This document shows positions 18,557 through 27,547 of a stretch of 64,000 nt of DNA, in pieces (within the stretch, counting starts at the first letter, position 1; each line of letters starts with the position of its first letter). The stretch comes from Chloracidobacterium sp. Its GTDB lineage: Bacteria; Acidobacteriota; Blastocatellia; Pyrinomonadales; Pyrinomonadaceae. The stretch lies in contig JADJRV010000002.1 in NCBI GenBank assembly GCA_016712045.1, positions 243,273-307,272 of the forward strand, given 5' to 3'. Position numbers and translations under genes: made by a program. Below the pieces are notes generated by a model. That model worked only from the letters and a program-made list of their open reading frames with translations, ran no database searches and was not told the origin of the DNA.

Positions 18557-19694
18557 TTAACTAACTTTGCCGACGCTGCGCAGGCGAAACCGATCCGGGC
18601 TAAATGCCGTGAAATACGCTGGCTCGATGTCTCTCAACAACTTGTCCGCCACGATCTTAGCCGTCAGCGGTGCGAGCAAGATGCCGTTGCGGTAATTGCG
18701 CCGTCGCGATCGTCAGGCCGCCGATACCAGTGAAAGCTCCAAGAACCGGTAGCCCGTCCATCGCAAAAGGCCGCAGGCCCGACCAGTGATCCGTTATCGC
18801 GAGGCTCGACAGATTTGGTGCGATCTCAGCCGCCATTTGACGCAAAGCATCAGCCGCCGTATCCGTCACCGTTTTTTCAAAACCTTTATTTTCACTGGTC
18901 GAGCCCGCCAAAATTCGGCCGTCCGCACGCGGCACAATGTAGCCGCGTCGGCTGTAAATGACGTGGCCGAACAATCTCTTTGCCGTTTGAAACGCGACGA
19001 TCTGCCCGCGAACGGGCTCGACCTTGAGCGGCATGTCTGCATCCCCGAGTTTGATGAGCGAGGTCCACGCTCCTGTTGCAAGTATAGTGTCGCCGGCATA
19101 AAACGTCTCGGTCGGGGTTCTTGCTCCGATAACCCGGCTGTCTTCCACGATCAGCTGTTCAACGGGCGAATCTTCGCGGATCTCGATGCCGTTCAACTCG
19201 GCGTAGCTTTTTAGAGCCGCGAGCAGTTTGCGATTCTCGACTTGCCAGTCGTCCGGGAACAACAAAGCACCGCGAACATCGGTCGAGATAAACGGTTCGG
19301 CCCGGCGAGCGTCATCTGCTGATAAATGCTCGACGGGCAAACCCACTTTTCGCTGCCATTTCAACCGTTTGTGGACCTCGTCAACATCTTCGTCCGTAAA
19401 GGCCAAATAAAGCGTACCCTGACGATCCAGCTCAATATCGACACCGGTTTCCGCAAGCAATTCTGCCGCAAACTGCGGATACATCTCGCGTGATGTGACC
19501 GTCATGTCAAAAAACGCTCCGCCCTCGTTCGCCTCAGCCTGCGGCCCGAGCATTCCGGCTGCGGCCCACGACGATTCTTCGCCGCAGCGGCCTTTTTCGA
19601 GCACGGTGATACGCTTGACGCCGCTTTTGTGTAGCTCGCGGACGATGCTGAGACCGATCACGCCGCCGCCGATTATTAATATTTCAGGGTTCAT
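18557..19694 (-). CDS. thiO: glycine oxidase ThiO (C-terminal frameshift)
   Basis: FAD-dependent amine oxidase that makes iminoacetate from glycine for thiamine thiazole synthesis. The N-terminal FAD motif is IIGGGVIGLSIVREL. The C-terminal FAD block reads GLRPFAMDGLPVLGAF, then breaks near 18697. Dropping one base restores the family ending (ATA-HYRNGILLAPLTAKI...), and the frame then runs to TAA at 18557-18559, giving 378 aa, the usual size. No other thiamine gene is nearby; the next operon genes are a thioredoxin-like protein, a methyltransferase and GDPD. A related sarcosine- or D-amino-acid-oxidase role is possible. Confidence 0.85.
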
Positions 19695-19756
19695 TTCGAA
19701 ATGCCGTTTTGTCCCAGACCGCTGGCCGTTGTAAATTTTATTATAGGATAAGGTTT

Positions 19757-20779
19757 ATGAAACACACTATTACACTAATTCCCGGCGATGGCATCGGGCC
19801 TGAGATCACGGCGGCTACCGTTCGCGTGATCGAGGCGACGGGCGTCGATATTACATGGGAAACACAGATATTGGGTGCCCAGGCACTCGAAAAATATGGC
19901 GAAACTCTGCCCGAGGCTTCGATCGAAGCAATGCGTCGAAACAAAGTCTCGCTCAAAGGGCCGATCATGACGCCGATCGGTAAAGGGTTTACATCGGTGA
20001 ATGTCGGCTTGCGCCGAGCTCTCGACCTCTACGCAAATGTGCGTCCGGTCAAGGCTTTGCCAAATGTGCCGTGCCGCTATCCCGAGCTTGATCTGGTCAT
20101 CGTCCGCGAAAATACCGAGGGGCTTTATTCTGGTCTCGAACACATCGTAATCCCCGGCGTTGTCGAATCACTCAAGGTCATCACTGAAAAAGCCTCGACG
20201 CGGATCGCCAAATACGCGTTTGAATACGCCCGCGATAACGGCCGCAAAAAAGTGACGGCGGTCCATAAGGCGAACATCATGAAACTCTCGGACGGGTTGT
20301 TTCTTGAGTGTTTCTACAACCAGGCCAAGCTTTTTCCCGAGATCGAGGCAGACGATAAGATCATCGACAATACCTGTATGCAGCTCGTTATGCGCCCCGA
20401 ACAGTTTGACGTGATGGTGATGGAAAACCTCTACGGAGATATTCTCTCCGACCTGTGTGCCGGGCTGATCGGCGGGCTCGGCTTGGCTCCGGGTGCGAAT
20501 ATCGGCGAGCAAGGAGCGGTTTTCGAAGCGGTCCACGGTTCCGCACCCGACATCGCCGGACAGGGAATTGCAAATCCGACGGCGCTCATGCTCTCAGCGA
20601 TCGAAATGCTGCGGTACATCGGCGAACGCGATGCCGCACAGCGATTCGAAACGGCGCTATTTGATGTTTTCAAAGACGGCACGTCGATCACAAAGGATCT
20701 CGGCGGTAACGCAAAAACAAACGAATTTGCCCGTGCGATAGAAGAAAAAATAAAGGCCGCGACAAGCGCCGCGGCCTAA
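19757..20779 (+). CDS. isocitrate/isopropylmalate dehydrogenase family, likely NAD-type isocitrate dehydrogenase
   Basis: 340 aa from the ATG at 19757; the frame is open 48 bases earlier. N-terminus ITLIPGDGIGPEI is the family hallmark. The substrate loop is VRENTEGLYSGLEH, and the second signature is MENLYGDILSDLCAGLIGG. The ENTEGLY type of loop and the 340-aa length point to the NAD-dependent isocitrate or homoisocitrate class rather than LeuB. No leu genes adjoin. It would form 2-oxoglutarate in the TCA cycle. Divergent from thiO across 62 bp. Intact. Confidence 0.85.
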   Translation: MKHTITLIPGDGIGPEITAATVRVIEATGVDITWETQILGAQALEKYGETLPEASIEAMRRNKVSLKGPIMTPIGKGFTSVNVGLRRALDLYANVRPVKALPNVPCRYPELDLVIVRENTEGLYSGLEHIVIPGVVESLKVITEKASTRIAKYAFEYARDNGRKKVTAVHKANIMKLSDGLFLECFYNQAKLFPEIEADDKIIDNTCMQLVMRPEQFDVMVMENLYGDILSDLCAGLIGGLGLAPGANIGEQGAVFEAVHGSAPDIAGQGIANPTALMLSAIEMLRYIGERDAAQRFETALFDVFKDGTSITKDLGGNAKTNEFARAIEEKIKAATSAAA

Positions 20780-20799
20780 CTTTAAGCTGTAAAACCAAC

Positions 20800-22674
20800 C
20801 TACCAAACCTTTACGCGGTTTTTCGGTTCAAGATAGAACTTCTGTCCCGGCTTGACGGTAAAGGCATCATACCATGCGTCGATGTTGCGGACGGTGTAGG
20901 CACGCCAGCGGTCGGGTGCGTGGCCGTCGGTGGTGACGATGTTGCGGAGAACCTGATCGCGCATCTTGCCGCGATGCGCCTGGGCAAACGCGACAAAAAA
21001 CTGCTGATCGCCCGTCAGTCCATTCTCCCGGCGCTATCCGTCGTAGGCTGCGGCGAGACCGGCAAGGTCGGCGATGTTCTCGTCGAGCACCTGACGTCCC
21101 TTTAGAAGTCGCAGTGCCCGCGTCCTGTCGGGAGCATCGTGGCCGAGCCTGAATGCGAGGTCATCGGGCTTCCACCAGTTGAGGTATTTACCCTCGGCGT
21201 CGAATAACGCGCCTGTTGCGTCGAAGCTGTGGCTGATCTCGTGCCCAATGATCGAACCGATACTGCCGTAATTAGAAACAGGGTCTGCCGCAGGATCGAA
21301 GAACGGCGGCAGCAGGATCGCAGCGGGGAAGTTCATTCCGTTTTGCAGCGGCAGGTTGACCGCATTGACGGTCTGCGGCGTCATCCACCACTCGTGCTTA
21401 TCGACCGGCTGGTTGAGCTTTGCAAGCGCGTTGCGATAGTTCAGCAAACTTATCCGCTGATTGTTGCCGAGTGCGTCGTCATTCTTTATGACAAGCCCGG
21501 CGTAGCTTTGCCAATGCTCCGGATAGCCACCCCACAAAGGTGTCGACCTTGGCCTTGCCTGGCACGCTCTCGGGCGTCATCATCCAGCTTGTCGACGGGG
21601 CACAAAACGCGGCGAGGATGTTTTTCAGGCGCCTCGATGTCGGCCTTTGCCTTTGGCGGAATATTTATCGACATACATTTTGCCGACGAGGTCTCCAAGC
21701 GCGTTGCTCGTGGCGTTGATCGCCCCACGCTGTCGCGGAGCCTGAACGCGAGCACCCGACAGCTCCTTCCCGAAAAAGTTAAAAGCCTCATCGCGAAACA
21801 CCTTTGGCAGCGAACCCGACGCCCGCTCAAGAGCGCGGAGCATGAGGTATTCCTTCCACACGTCGAGCGGCTTGCTCTCTACGAGGGCCGAGATGCCTTT
21901 GATCGCACCGGGATGCCAGACGATCATCATCGGAACCTTGCCCACGCCGGCGGTCTGAAAATACGTTTTCCAATCAAGACCCGGCGCCTGTTTTGCAAAA
22001 TCCGATGTCTTCCAGGGGTTGTTCGACTTTGGCACACTTGCCGAATCTTCACGGTTCGCGTGTGTCGCTGCCATCGCGCTTTCCAGATCGTAGATACGGC
22101 TAGCTTTTGCGTCCGTGTCGGCTATACCAGCAAGCTTGAGGACGTTTGCTATATGCGTCCGGTACTTTGTTTGTAGGGCGACACTGTCCGCGTCGGTACC
22201 GACATAGTAATCGCGATCCGGCATCCCGAGTCCGCCCTGAAGAATGTAGGGAACGTTCTTCTTTGGATCGTTCATGTCAGCCGAGATCCAGAGGCCAAAG
22301 AGGTTGGCCGTATAAAAGTTGGTCGAGTTGAGCGGGTCGACGTCGGCACGCAACTGCGAACCCATCACGCGTGCAAGATCTTTTTTGTCCTTGATCGCGG
22401 CTATCTCAGCGAGCTCGGCCTTCATCGGGTCGAGACCACGTTTCTCGATCGTTGCCTCGTCCATATAGGCGGTGTAATAGTCCGCGACCATTTTAGCTTC
22501 GGGCGTGTTGCCTTTTGCGGCGTCGCTGATCAGCTCGGCGTTTCGCCTTGCAACCTCGGAGGCGATGCCCTGAAAGATGCCGAGGGAACTGCGGTCCGCC
22601 GGGATCTCGGTCTTGTTGTACCAGGTGCCGTTAGCATAAAGGAAGAAATCGTCGCCCGAGTAAATACGATTCAT
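20800..22674 (-). pseudogene. M13 (neprilysin/PepO) metalloendopeptidase, frame broken
   Basis: About 625 aa when restored. The N-terminus MNRIYSGDDFFLYANGTWYN is the M13 start. The zinc motif HEISHSFD maps to about 21220-21243, the third ligand to ENIADLAG, and the C-terminus ends in the family KNRVKVW. The ATG at 22674 follows AGGAGAT, so it is the real start; no signal peptide precedes it, unlike most bacterial M13 enzymes. Several one-base indels lie in 21530-21660. At 21034-21036 an in-frame TAG replaces the Tyr or similar codon of AAAYDGY, while the frame is unchanged downstream. Both kinds of break could be consensus error. Confidence 0.82.
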
Positions 22675-22825
22675 AATATCTCCTGAGGTAATAAATATAT
22701 TGTGTGTGATAATACGGTTAGACGCGGCTTCGGTTTCGTTATTTGCTCTTTTTTGCTGCAACGCTCCCGTGCCGTATTCGTTCTAACTATGTGGATCGGT
22801 GTTGTGCCGGTCGACACGAGGTATT

Positions 22826-23221
22826 ATGAAAAAGCTATTTATCATAACGGCGATCACGTTACTCACGGCTATGGCGACACTTGCAAAAGACCCCGAAACA
22901 TTTAGCGTCCAGATCGGTGAGCAGAAAGTCACCACGACGGGCAAGATCACGGTCAAATTTATCGAGGTATTGGAAGATTCGCGTTGCCCGCCACACGTTA
23001 CTTGCATCTGGGCCGGTAACGCAAAGATCAAGATCTCGGTCAAAAAAGGGCGAAAGGCGGCAAAGACCTTTGAGCTAAATTCGGGTCTCGATCCCAAAAC
23101 GATTGTCTTTGAGGGCTATGACATCACCTTTGTCGACCTGCGGATGATCCCGGGCGAAGAGGTAAAAGTGCGAGCGTTCCCTAAAACCGTGACTCTCGCG
23201 ATCTCAAAGCACAAAAAATAA
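22826..23221 (+). CDS. secreted hypothetical protein with SRCPxxVxCIWAG motif
   Basis: 131 aa from the ATG at 22826 (GAGG 7 bases upstream). Signal peptide spans residues 1-20 (MKKLFIITAITLLTAMATLA). The motif DSRCPPHVTCIWAGNAKI near residues 52-70 is a recurrent two-cysteine pattern of small secreted proteins in Bacteroidota and Acidobacteriota; I know the motif but no function. The rest is beta-rich. A strong terminator follows. Intact. Confidence 0.75.
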   Translation: MKKLFIITAITLLTAMATLAKDPETFSVQIGEQKVTTTGKITVKFIEVLEDSRCPPHVTCIWAGNAKIKISVKKGRKAAKTFELNSGLDPKTIVFEGYDITFVDLRMIPGEEVKVRAFPKTVTLAISKHKK

Positions 23222-23240
23222 CTGTTTTCGACACAGTTTG

Positions 23241-23285
23241 AACGACCGGTCAGCTCAATAAACGGCAGGCCGGTCGTTTTTTTTT
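23241..23285 (+). terminator. rho-independent terminator
   Basis: AACGACCGG at 23241-23249 pairs with CCGGTCGTT at 23270-23278, and a run of nine T follows. It lies 20 bases past the stop of the secreted protein gene. Confidence 0.85.
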
Positions 23286-23400
23286 GTCTAAAATCGCAGA
23301 CCATACGAGCGCAAAACGCACCATACCGAGCGCTTTCAACTCGCTACGATTCTCCGGTTCCATCCTAAACCTAGCTGAACAATAGACATCCGCATTGTGG

Positions 23401-23453
23401 CACGGTGATTGAAATACATCACTGTGAGATTGATAAGTACTTAGCTATCAATC
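23401..23453. promoter_or_regulatory. two adjacent inverted repeats upstream of a secreted-protein gene
   Basis: CACGGTGAT / ATCACTGTG (23401-23409 and 23418-23426, one mismatch) is followed by GATTGATA / TATCAATC (23428-23435 and 23446-23453, perfect). They lie 75-127 bp before the ATG at 23528, where transcription-factor sites would be expected. Confidence 0.5.
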
Positions 23454-23527
23454 ATTTACAAAACTTTACACTTCGCGGAATTAGTGAAAAGTAAAGACAA
23501 GTTCTAAGGGAATACAAGGAGTACAAA

Positions 23528-24298
23528 ATGAAATTATTCAATCTTAAAAAATTAGCAGTAGTGACAGCACTTGGTGTAGTGACGATATTGGGAACGAGCG
23601 AATTGGCTAACGCTCAGGGCCGCGGCCGTGGCCGCGAAAAAAGCGAGAGTACCGACAAAAAGGACGACTATAGGCGCGAACGCGACGGCGTCCGTGATCG
23701 TGAGCAGGATAACAAGGAGCGTATCAAAGCCGAGCAGAGACGCATACAGGCCGAGCAGCAGCGTCAGGCTGAGCTGCGTCGTCAGGCAGAATGGAATCGT
23801 CAGAATACGCGGGTCCGCAGCGGCAACGACCGTTCGAACGGCAACGGCTATTACAACGGTAACGCCAATGCGAACAACAACCGCAACAACCGCTATCGCG
23901 TCGTACGCAACGGTTCGTATTACAACACCGACCAGCGTGGAGCCGAACTGCTGCGACAGGCAGTAAATGCGGGCTATCGTCAGGGATTCGAAGCCGGACG
24001 CCGTGACCTTGATGGCCGTCGACGCATCAGCTATTCGAGCTCAAACATTTACCAGAGCGGTACTTACGGTTACCAGAGCTATGTTACGCAGAGCCAGTAT
24101 CAGTACTATTTCCGCCAAGGTTTCCAACGCGGATACCAGGATGGTGCAAATAGCCGATACCGCGATCAGTACAACAACAACAGCTACGGCCAGTACAACG
24201 ACTACGAACAGCAGTATCAGTACGGCACACGCAGCAACGGTGTTCTAAATATTCTCGGATCGATACTTGGTCAGATCCTGAATATTCAGTCTTACTAA
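23528..24298 (+). CDS. secreted Arg/Gln/Asn/Tyr-rich hypothetical protein
   Basis: 256 aa. Signal peptide to about residue 30 (ends ELANAQ). Residues 31-95 are charged and Arg/Gln-rich, probably coiled (AEQRRIQAEQQRQAELRRQAEW). An Asn/Gly-rich linker follows, then two copies of a YRxGFxxGxxDG-type motif (YRQGFEAGRRDLDG and FRQGFQRGYQDGAN), and a hydrophobic end (LNILGSILGQILNI). I do not recognise a function. Two inverted repeats lie upstream and a terminator downstream, so it is probably a single-gene, regulated unit. Confidence 0.7.
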   Translation: MKLFNLKKLAVVTALGVVTILGTSELANAQGRGRGREKSESTDKKDDYRRERDGVRDREQDNKERIKAEQRRIQAEQQRQAELRRQAEWNRQNTRVRSGNDRSNGNGYYNGNANANNNRNNRYRVVRNGSYYNTDQRGAELLRQAVNAGYRQGFEAGRRDLDGRRRISYSSSNIYQSGTYGYQSYVTQSQYQYYFRQGFQRGYQDGANSRYRDQYNNNSYGQYNDYEQQYQYGTRSNGVLNILGSILGQILNIQSY

Positions 24299-24326
24299 GA
24301 CACAATTAGACCGTTCATTGGTCACA

Positions 24327-24356
24327 AGCCCCGGCAGAAATCGCCGGGGCTTTTTT
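24327..24356 (+). terminator. rho-independent terminator
   Basis: AGCCCCGGC at 24327-24335 pairs with GCCGGGGCT at 24343-24351, followed by a T run. It ends the 23528 gene and abuts the convergent DoxX gene. Confidence 0.9.
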
Positions 24357-24771
24357 ATGGTTTTAAATAGGGATTTGTGAGAAACATCAAGATCATTAGC
24401 AGGATAAAGTAGGGCACGAGAACGGCGGCTCCGGGATAATCTTTTGCCACGCGTTGGCCAAAGAACAATGCGGTGATCGATACGGCGCCCAAAGCGGCCG
24501 CCCAAAATATCAATACCATTGAGCCGGTCGCAAGAAAATAGATAATTCCTGCAAGGCTTAATAGCCCCGTCGCAAGCTCCATCACCGTAATTTTCGCGAG
24601 CATCAGCGGGACCATGCCGCCGAGGAAAGTCTTTTCAAAATGGCCCTTTAGCCAACCAACATTGCCACCCCAATCAAAGACCTTGTCCAGGCCGGACTGG
24701 ATGAACAAGATTGCCACGAGCAGTGCCGCGATCAGGGCAGGGAGATTTTTTGCGATGTCTTCGAAGTGCAT
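24355..24771 (-). CDS. DoxX-like membrane protein
   Basis: 138 aa with four predicted transmembrane helices. The first contains ALIAALLVAILFIQSGLDKVFDW, the DoxX-type opening in which a Gly-Leu/Phe-Asp/Lys pair follows helix 1. Inner membrane; the family has been linked to thiosulfate:quinone oxidoreductase and oxidative-stress complexes, but most members have no tested role. It lies 19 bp after the Xaa-Pro aminopeptidase gene on the same strand and may share its transcript. Confidence 0.75.
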   Translation of the reverse strand: MHFEDIAKNLPALIAALLVAILFIQSGLDKVFDWGGNVGWLKGHFEKTFLGGMVPLMLAKITVMELATGLLSLAGIIYFLATGSMVLIFWAAALGAVSITALFFGQRVAKDYPGAAVLVPYFILLMILMFLTNPYLKP

Positions 24772-24790
24772 GGTGTTGCGTGTTACGCCC

Positions 24791-26101
24791 TTACTTACGT
24801 GCGGGCTTCTGCATTAGGGCCTCGATCTCGTCTGGGTCTTTTGTCACTTTTTGGGTCAGGTTTAGGTTACCGTCTTTGGTGACAAGCACATCGTCCTCGA
24901 TGCGGATGCCGATGCCGCGGTATTTTGCGGGGGCCGATTTGTCGTTAGGCGGAATGTAAAGTCCCGGTTCAACCGTCAATACCATGCCGGGAGCGTATGG
25001 CTTCGATTGCTTGGCTTGTTGATCGACGAAATAGCGTCCGGCGTCGTGCACGTCGAGACCAAGCCAATGGCCGACCCCGTGCATGTAATATTTCATGTAC
25101 GACTTTTTCTTGATGAGGTCTTTGGTCTTGCCCTTGAGCAGGCCGAGCTTTTTCATCCCTTCGGTCAGCAACTCGATCGAATATTCTTGACGTTTTTGAT
25201 GCGTATTACCGACCACGGTGAAATCGATGCATTTGAGCTGAACATCAAGTACAACATCATAAACCTCACGCTGGGCCTTGGTATATTTGCCGTTGACGGG
25301 AAATGTACGTGTGATGTCTGAGGCGTAACCCTCGACCTCGGCACCGGCGTCGATGAGGATCAGGTCGCCGTCTTTGAGCGGCATGTTGTTTTCGATGTAG
25401 TGCAGGATCGTGGCGTTATCGCCACCGCCGATGATCGAGTTGTATGCGACGCCGCTAGCACCTTGGTCACGCATATAGGCTTCCATCAGGGATTCGACCT
25501 GCGATTCATTCATGCCGGGTTTGACCTTTTTCATCGCCAGAATGTGTGCTTCGGCGGCGATGGTCGCGGCTTTTTGCATCAGTGCGACTTCCTTTTCGGA
25601 TTTGTGCAGCCGCATTTCGCCGATGATCGGCGTCGGGTCGATGATCGTGTGCGGCGGATACGCCGTTCTGAGACGCGCGACCCGCTGGCCTTTAAAATAG
25701 CCGAGTATCTGCTGGTCGAGTGCCGTGTCGAGAGCAAAACGGTAATAGAGTTTGTCGTAGCCGTCGAGGATCTTGCCCAGGTCGGCGGCAAATTTGTCGA
25801 TAGGAAACGCACGCTCGGCCTTATAGTTTTTTACCGCACCATCGACGCCCTGGCGACGGCCAAACCACGTTTCCATCACCGGGTCGCGCGGACGGACATA
25901 GAGCGTATAGCTCACCTTGTTAGCCTTAGTGATCACGGCGATCGCGTCCGGTTCGGGGAAGCCGGTCAGGTACCAAAAATCCGAGTCTTGACGAAATTTA
26001 TACTCGGTGTCGTAGCTGCGCGTCTGTTCGTGAGCGGCGGGTATGATCGCCACTGAGTTGTCATCCATCGCCTCGATAAACTTTTTTAATTGTCCTCGCA
26101 T
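24791..26101 (-). CDS. pepP: Xaa-Pro aminopeptidase (M24B)
   Basis: 436 aa from the ATG at 26101 (MRGQLKKFIEAM); the frame is open 13 codons further. It has the AMP_N domain (SVAIIPAAHEQTRSYDTEYKFRQDSDFWYLTG-type stretch) and then the pita-bread domain. Metal ligands: Asp in LIDAGAE, Asp in SDITRTFP, His in HGVGHWLGLDVHD, Glu in TVEPGLY, and Glu in IRIEDDVLV. It removes the N-terminal residue ahead of Pro; binuclear Mn site; cytosolic. Intact. Confidence 0.93.
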   Translation of the reverse strand: MRGQLKKFIEAMDDNSVAIIPAAHEQTRSYDTEYKFRQDSDFWYLTGFPEPDAIAVITKANKVSYTLYVRPRDPVMETWFGRRQGVDGAVKNYKAERAFPIDKFAADLGKILDGYDKLYYRFALDTALDQQILGYFKGQRVARLRTAYPPHTIIDPTPIIGEMRLHKSEKEVALMQKAATIAAEAHILAMKKVKPGMNESQVESLMEAYMRDQGASGVAYNSIIGGGDNATILHYIENNMPLKDGDLILIDAGAEVEGYASDITRTFPVNGKYTKAQREVYDVVLDVQLKCIDFTVVGNTHQKRQEYSIELLTEGMKKLGLLKGKTKDLIKKKSYMKYYMHGVGHWLGLDVHDAGRYFVDQQAKQSKPYAPGMVLTVEPGLYIPPNDKSAPAKYRGIGIRIEDDVLVTKDGNLNLTQKVTKDPDEIEALMQKPARK

Positions 26102-26155
26102 AATGAAAATGAGTTTATCGCAAAATGTCCGAAAGCGCATACGGTAGTGGGCGGT

Positions 26156-26202
26156 TGAACGTGGGGGGGCGCCCCGCGGGGGGGGGGGGGGGGGCGGGCC
26201 CC
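26156..26202. other. G/C-only block, probable assembly artefact
   Basis: A run made only of G and C, with one unbroken stretch of more than 15 G, upstream of the 26287 gene. Its composition is unlike everything around it and resembles the two other such blocks in this window. Confidence 0.6.
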
Positions 26203-26286
26203 CAACACCAACCCGCTATCGCAGGTGGTTCTGACAGATTACTGCTATAATTTCGACAAATTCTGTTCCAACAAGGAGATAACACA

Positions 26287-26883
26287 ATGAAACGATTTTT
26301 TTGCCTGACGACACTCGTGCTTTTGGCGTCGGTAGCGGTTTTTGCCGATATTGCGCGGCCTGATCCGACAAAAACACCGAAACCGGCCAAGGGCGTTAAC
26401 ACGACGATGTCGATCCGTCTCGACCGTAACGCAACCGAAGTAAAACTCATCATCCCGAAATCACAGATCAAACAACTCCGTGCCGAGCTTGAGCAGCTTG
26501 ATGATGATTCGGACAATACGGCAGCGGTTACGCAGCCGTCGTCATTTTCGCGAACGCAGACAATCGTCAGCGGAGCATTTTTAAGCCTCGCACTTGTTTT
26601 TGGCGGTATGTGGTTTGTGCGTTCCGGTAAGGCAACGTCCGCCGCGGGTAAATCATTGGTCATCCTTGCGGTGGTAGCGGGAGTCGGTTCGGCGGCTACG
26701 TTGGTCTATGCAAACGCTGGCCCGCCGCCGATAACCAAGATCACCAGCAATCTATTTGATAAGGATCAGTTTCGCTACCGTAGTGTCTACGGCAAAATAA
26801 AGATGGAAACGTCGAACGAAACAAATGTCCAACTTGTCGTTCCCGATCCGCAGCCGACGGCAACGCCAAGTGCAGATGAATAA
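26287..26883 (+). CDS. membrane protein, first of two tandem paralogues
   Basis: 198 aa. Signal peptide or first helix at 1-20 (LVLLASVAVFADIARP), then an outer domain with a beta strand and a coil (TEVKLIIPKSQIKQLRAELEQ). Two adjacent membrane helices follow (TIVSGAFLSLALVFGGMWFV and LVILAVVAGVGSAATLVYA), and a C-terminal beta tail (ETNVQLVVPDP). The FSRTQT-xVSG-xFLSLAxVFGGMWFVRSGKA block is nearly identical in the next gene. AAGGAGAT precedes the ATG. I do not recognise a family. Confidence 0.7.
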   Translation: MKRFFCLTTLVLLASVAVFADIARPDPTKTPKPAKGVNTTMSIRLDRNATEVKLIIPKSQIKQLRAELEQLDDDSDNTAAVTQPSSFSRTQTIVSGAFLSLALVFGGMWFVRSGKATSAAGKSLVILAVVAGVGSAATLVYANAGPPPITKITSNLFDKDQFRYRSVYGKIKMETSNETNVQLVVPDPQPTATPSADE

Positions 26884-26917
26884 AGCGGTTTACTTAAAAA
26901 TTTGAAAGGAGATCTCG

Positions 26918-27544
26918 ATGAAAAGAATATTATGTTTGGTGATCTTATTGTTAGTTGCGACGGTCGCGATGTTTGCTGATATTGCTCGACCCGGCAAACA
27001 GACGAAACCCGTTGCTAAGCCCGGCCTCAAAGTGTTTTCAAATTCCACGTCGGACCTTACGATACGATTTGATTCAAATATCGAACGGCCGACGCTGAGG
27101 ATACCGAAAACGCAGCTCGGCTATCTGCGTGCCCAAAATGAGAACGGCGAAAGCGACGAAAACAACACCGCTGCCGTGACGGCTCCAGGCGGTTTTTCGC
27201 GAACGCAGACATTTGTCAGCGGAGTTTTCCTAAGCCTCGCGATCGTTTTTGGCGGTATGTGGTTTGTCCGCTCGGGCAAAGCCGCTACAAAAGAAGGGAA
27301 AGCCCTAATATTATTGGCGGTAATGGCAGGGCTCGGCTCGGCTGCGACCTTTGTCTACGCCGACATAGCTCCGCCACAGCTTGAAAACGATATTACGAGC
27401 AAAATTTTTAACCAAAATGCGATGTGGCGCGGCGAGGCCACATCGTGGAACGTCAGGGTCGAATCTACCAATGGTGACAAGATCGAGCTTTACGTTCCTG
27501 ATCCACCCGCGCCGGGTTCTCCGGCTTCGAACGTGAATAAGTAG
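26918..27544 (+). CDS. membrane protein, second of two tandem paralogues
   Basis: 208 aa. Same plan as the 26287 gene: signal peptide ending MFADIARP, a beta/coil outer domain (PTLRIPKTQLGYLRAQNENG), the shared helix pair around FSRTQTFVSGVFLSLAIVFGG, and a C-terminal beta tail (DKIELYVPDPPAPG). The two paralogues are best conserved in the signal peptide and helix block and drift in the outer domains. AAGGAGAT precedes the ATG. It lies 3 bp before a polytopic membrane protein gene, so the four genes 26287-29006 look like one operon. Confidence 0.7.
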   Translation: MKRILCLVILLLVATVAMFADIARPGKQTKPVAKPGLKVFSNSTSDLTIRFDSNIERPTLRIPKTQLGYLRAQNENGESDENNTAAVTAPGGFSRTQTFVSGVFLSLAIVFGGMWFVRSGKAATKEGKALILLAVMAGLGSAATFVYADIAPPQLENDITSKIFNQNAMWRGEATSWNVRVESTNGDKIELYVPDPPAPGSPASNVNK

Positions 27545-27547
27545 AGC

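Larger units (their letters stand above)
23222..23527. other. non-coding stretch: terminator plus two inverted repeats
   Basis: 306 bp. The left part holds the terminator of the preceding gene. The right part, just upstream of the next gene, holds two inverted repeats (23401-23426 and 23428-23453). No gene seen. Confidence 0.6.
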
